From CAZRXG01 sp964603985 (GTDB lineage Bacteria; Chloroflexota; Anaerolineae; Aggregatilineales; UBA3940): a stretch of 64,000 bases of DNA. Position numbers and translations under genes: made by a program. The DNA lies in assembly GCA_964603985.1 (NCBI GenBank), contig CAZRXG010000013.1, forward strand, positions 1 through 64,000, read 5' to 3'. Below are positions 64,000 through 64,000 of the stretch, one piece after another (position 1 is the first letter of the stretch; the number at the start of each line of letters is the position of its first letter). The notes beneath the pieces are model-generated. The model was not told the origin of the DNA. It worked only from the letters and a program-made list of their open reading frames with translations, and did not search any database.

Positions 64000-64000
64000 A

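Overview
The window reads as one chromosome segment of a high-GC, free-living bacterium, most likely Chloroflexota (Anaerolineae-like). This is inferred from Thr/Pro-rich linkers between membrane anchors and extracytoplasmic domains, many GT4/GT39 glycosyltransferases, a MalT-type LuxR regulator, a GAF-PAS adenylate cyclase, selA, and a Herpetosiphon/Mycobacterium-style diterpene enzyme pair. No 16S rRNA or other decisive marker is present. Gene density is high, with no CRISPR array and no complete insertion sequence.

Layout. 1-1049: a replication-protein-like winged-helix gene running off the left edge, then tRNA-Asp with its promoter and terminator. 1675-3905: MoxR ATPase and DUF58 protein. 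3925-9466 (minus): a tight polysaccharide operon (UDP-xylose-synthase-like epimerase, O-antigen ligase, GtrA, GT4, MFS). 9709-16718: three single-domain response regulators, a histidine kinase and an OmpR regulator, enclosing a convergent pair of diterpene genes (an Rv3378c-like second-step enzyme and a DxDD class II cyclase). 17128-24591: MFS exporter, FHA protein, membrane Ser/Thr kinase and a TPR/LamG anchored protein. 24819-31649: kptA with an ABC-F ATPase, then selA, an M24 peptidase and tsaD. 31674-40361: adenylate cyclase, an unknown beta-rich protein, GT4, membrane protein, two GT39 transferases, M14 peptidase lipoprotein. 40676-47889: MalT-like regulator, membrane protein, SGNH hydrolase, acyltransferase, two SDRs. 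47886-49024: a decayed stretch with a PTS enzyme I fragment. 49105-57716: a second polysaccharide cluster (flippase, two GT4, two GT2, deacetylase; then lipoprotein and O-antigen ligase). 57866-60227: a carbamoyltransferase with two tandemly duplicated DUF5989 proteins. 60384-63999: anchored deacetylase, DUF4760-like protein, guanylate kinase, sugar nucleotidyltransferase.

How the genes work together. Much of the window serves the cell surface: nucleotide-sugar supply (epimerase, nucleotidyltransferase), sugar transfer (GT2, GT4, GT39), flipping (Wzx-like, GtrA), polymer ligation (two Wzy/WaaL-like proteins) and trimming or decoration (deacetylases, carbamoyltransferase). The most distinctive content is the diterpene pair, which would cyclise geranylgeranyl diphosphate and then process the bicyclic product. 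Other points of note are the DUF5989 duplication beside a carbamoyltransferase, and a signalling block of FHA protein, a membrane kinase with DFE in place of DFG, and an anchored LamG protein.
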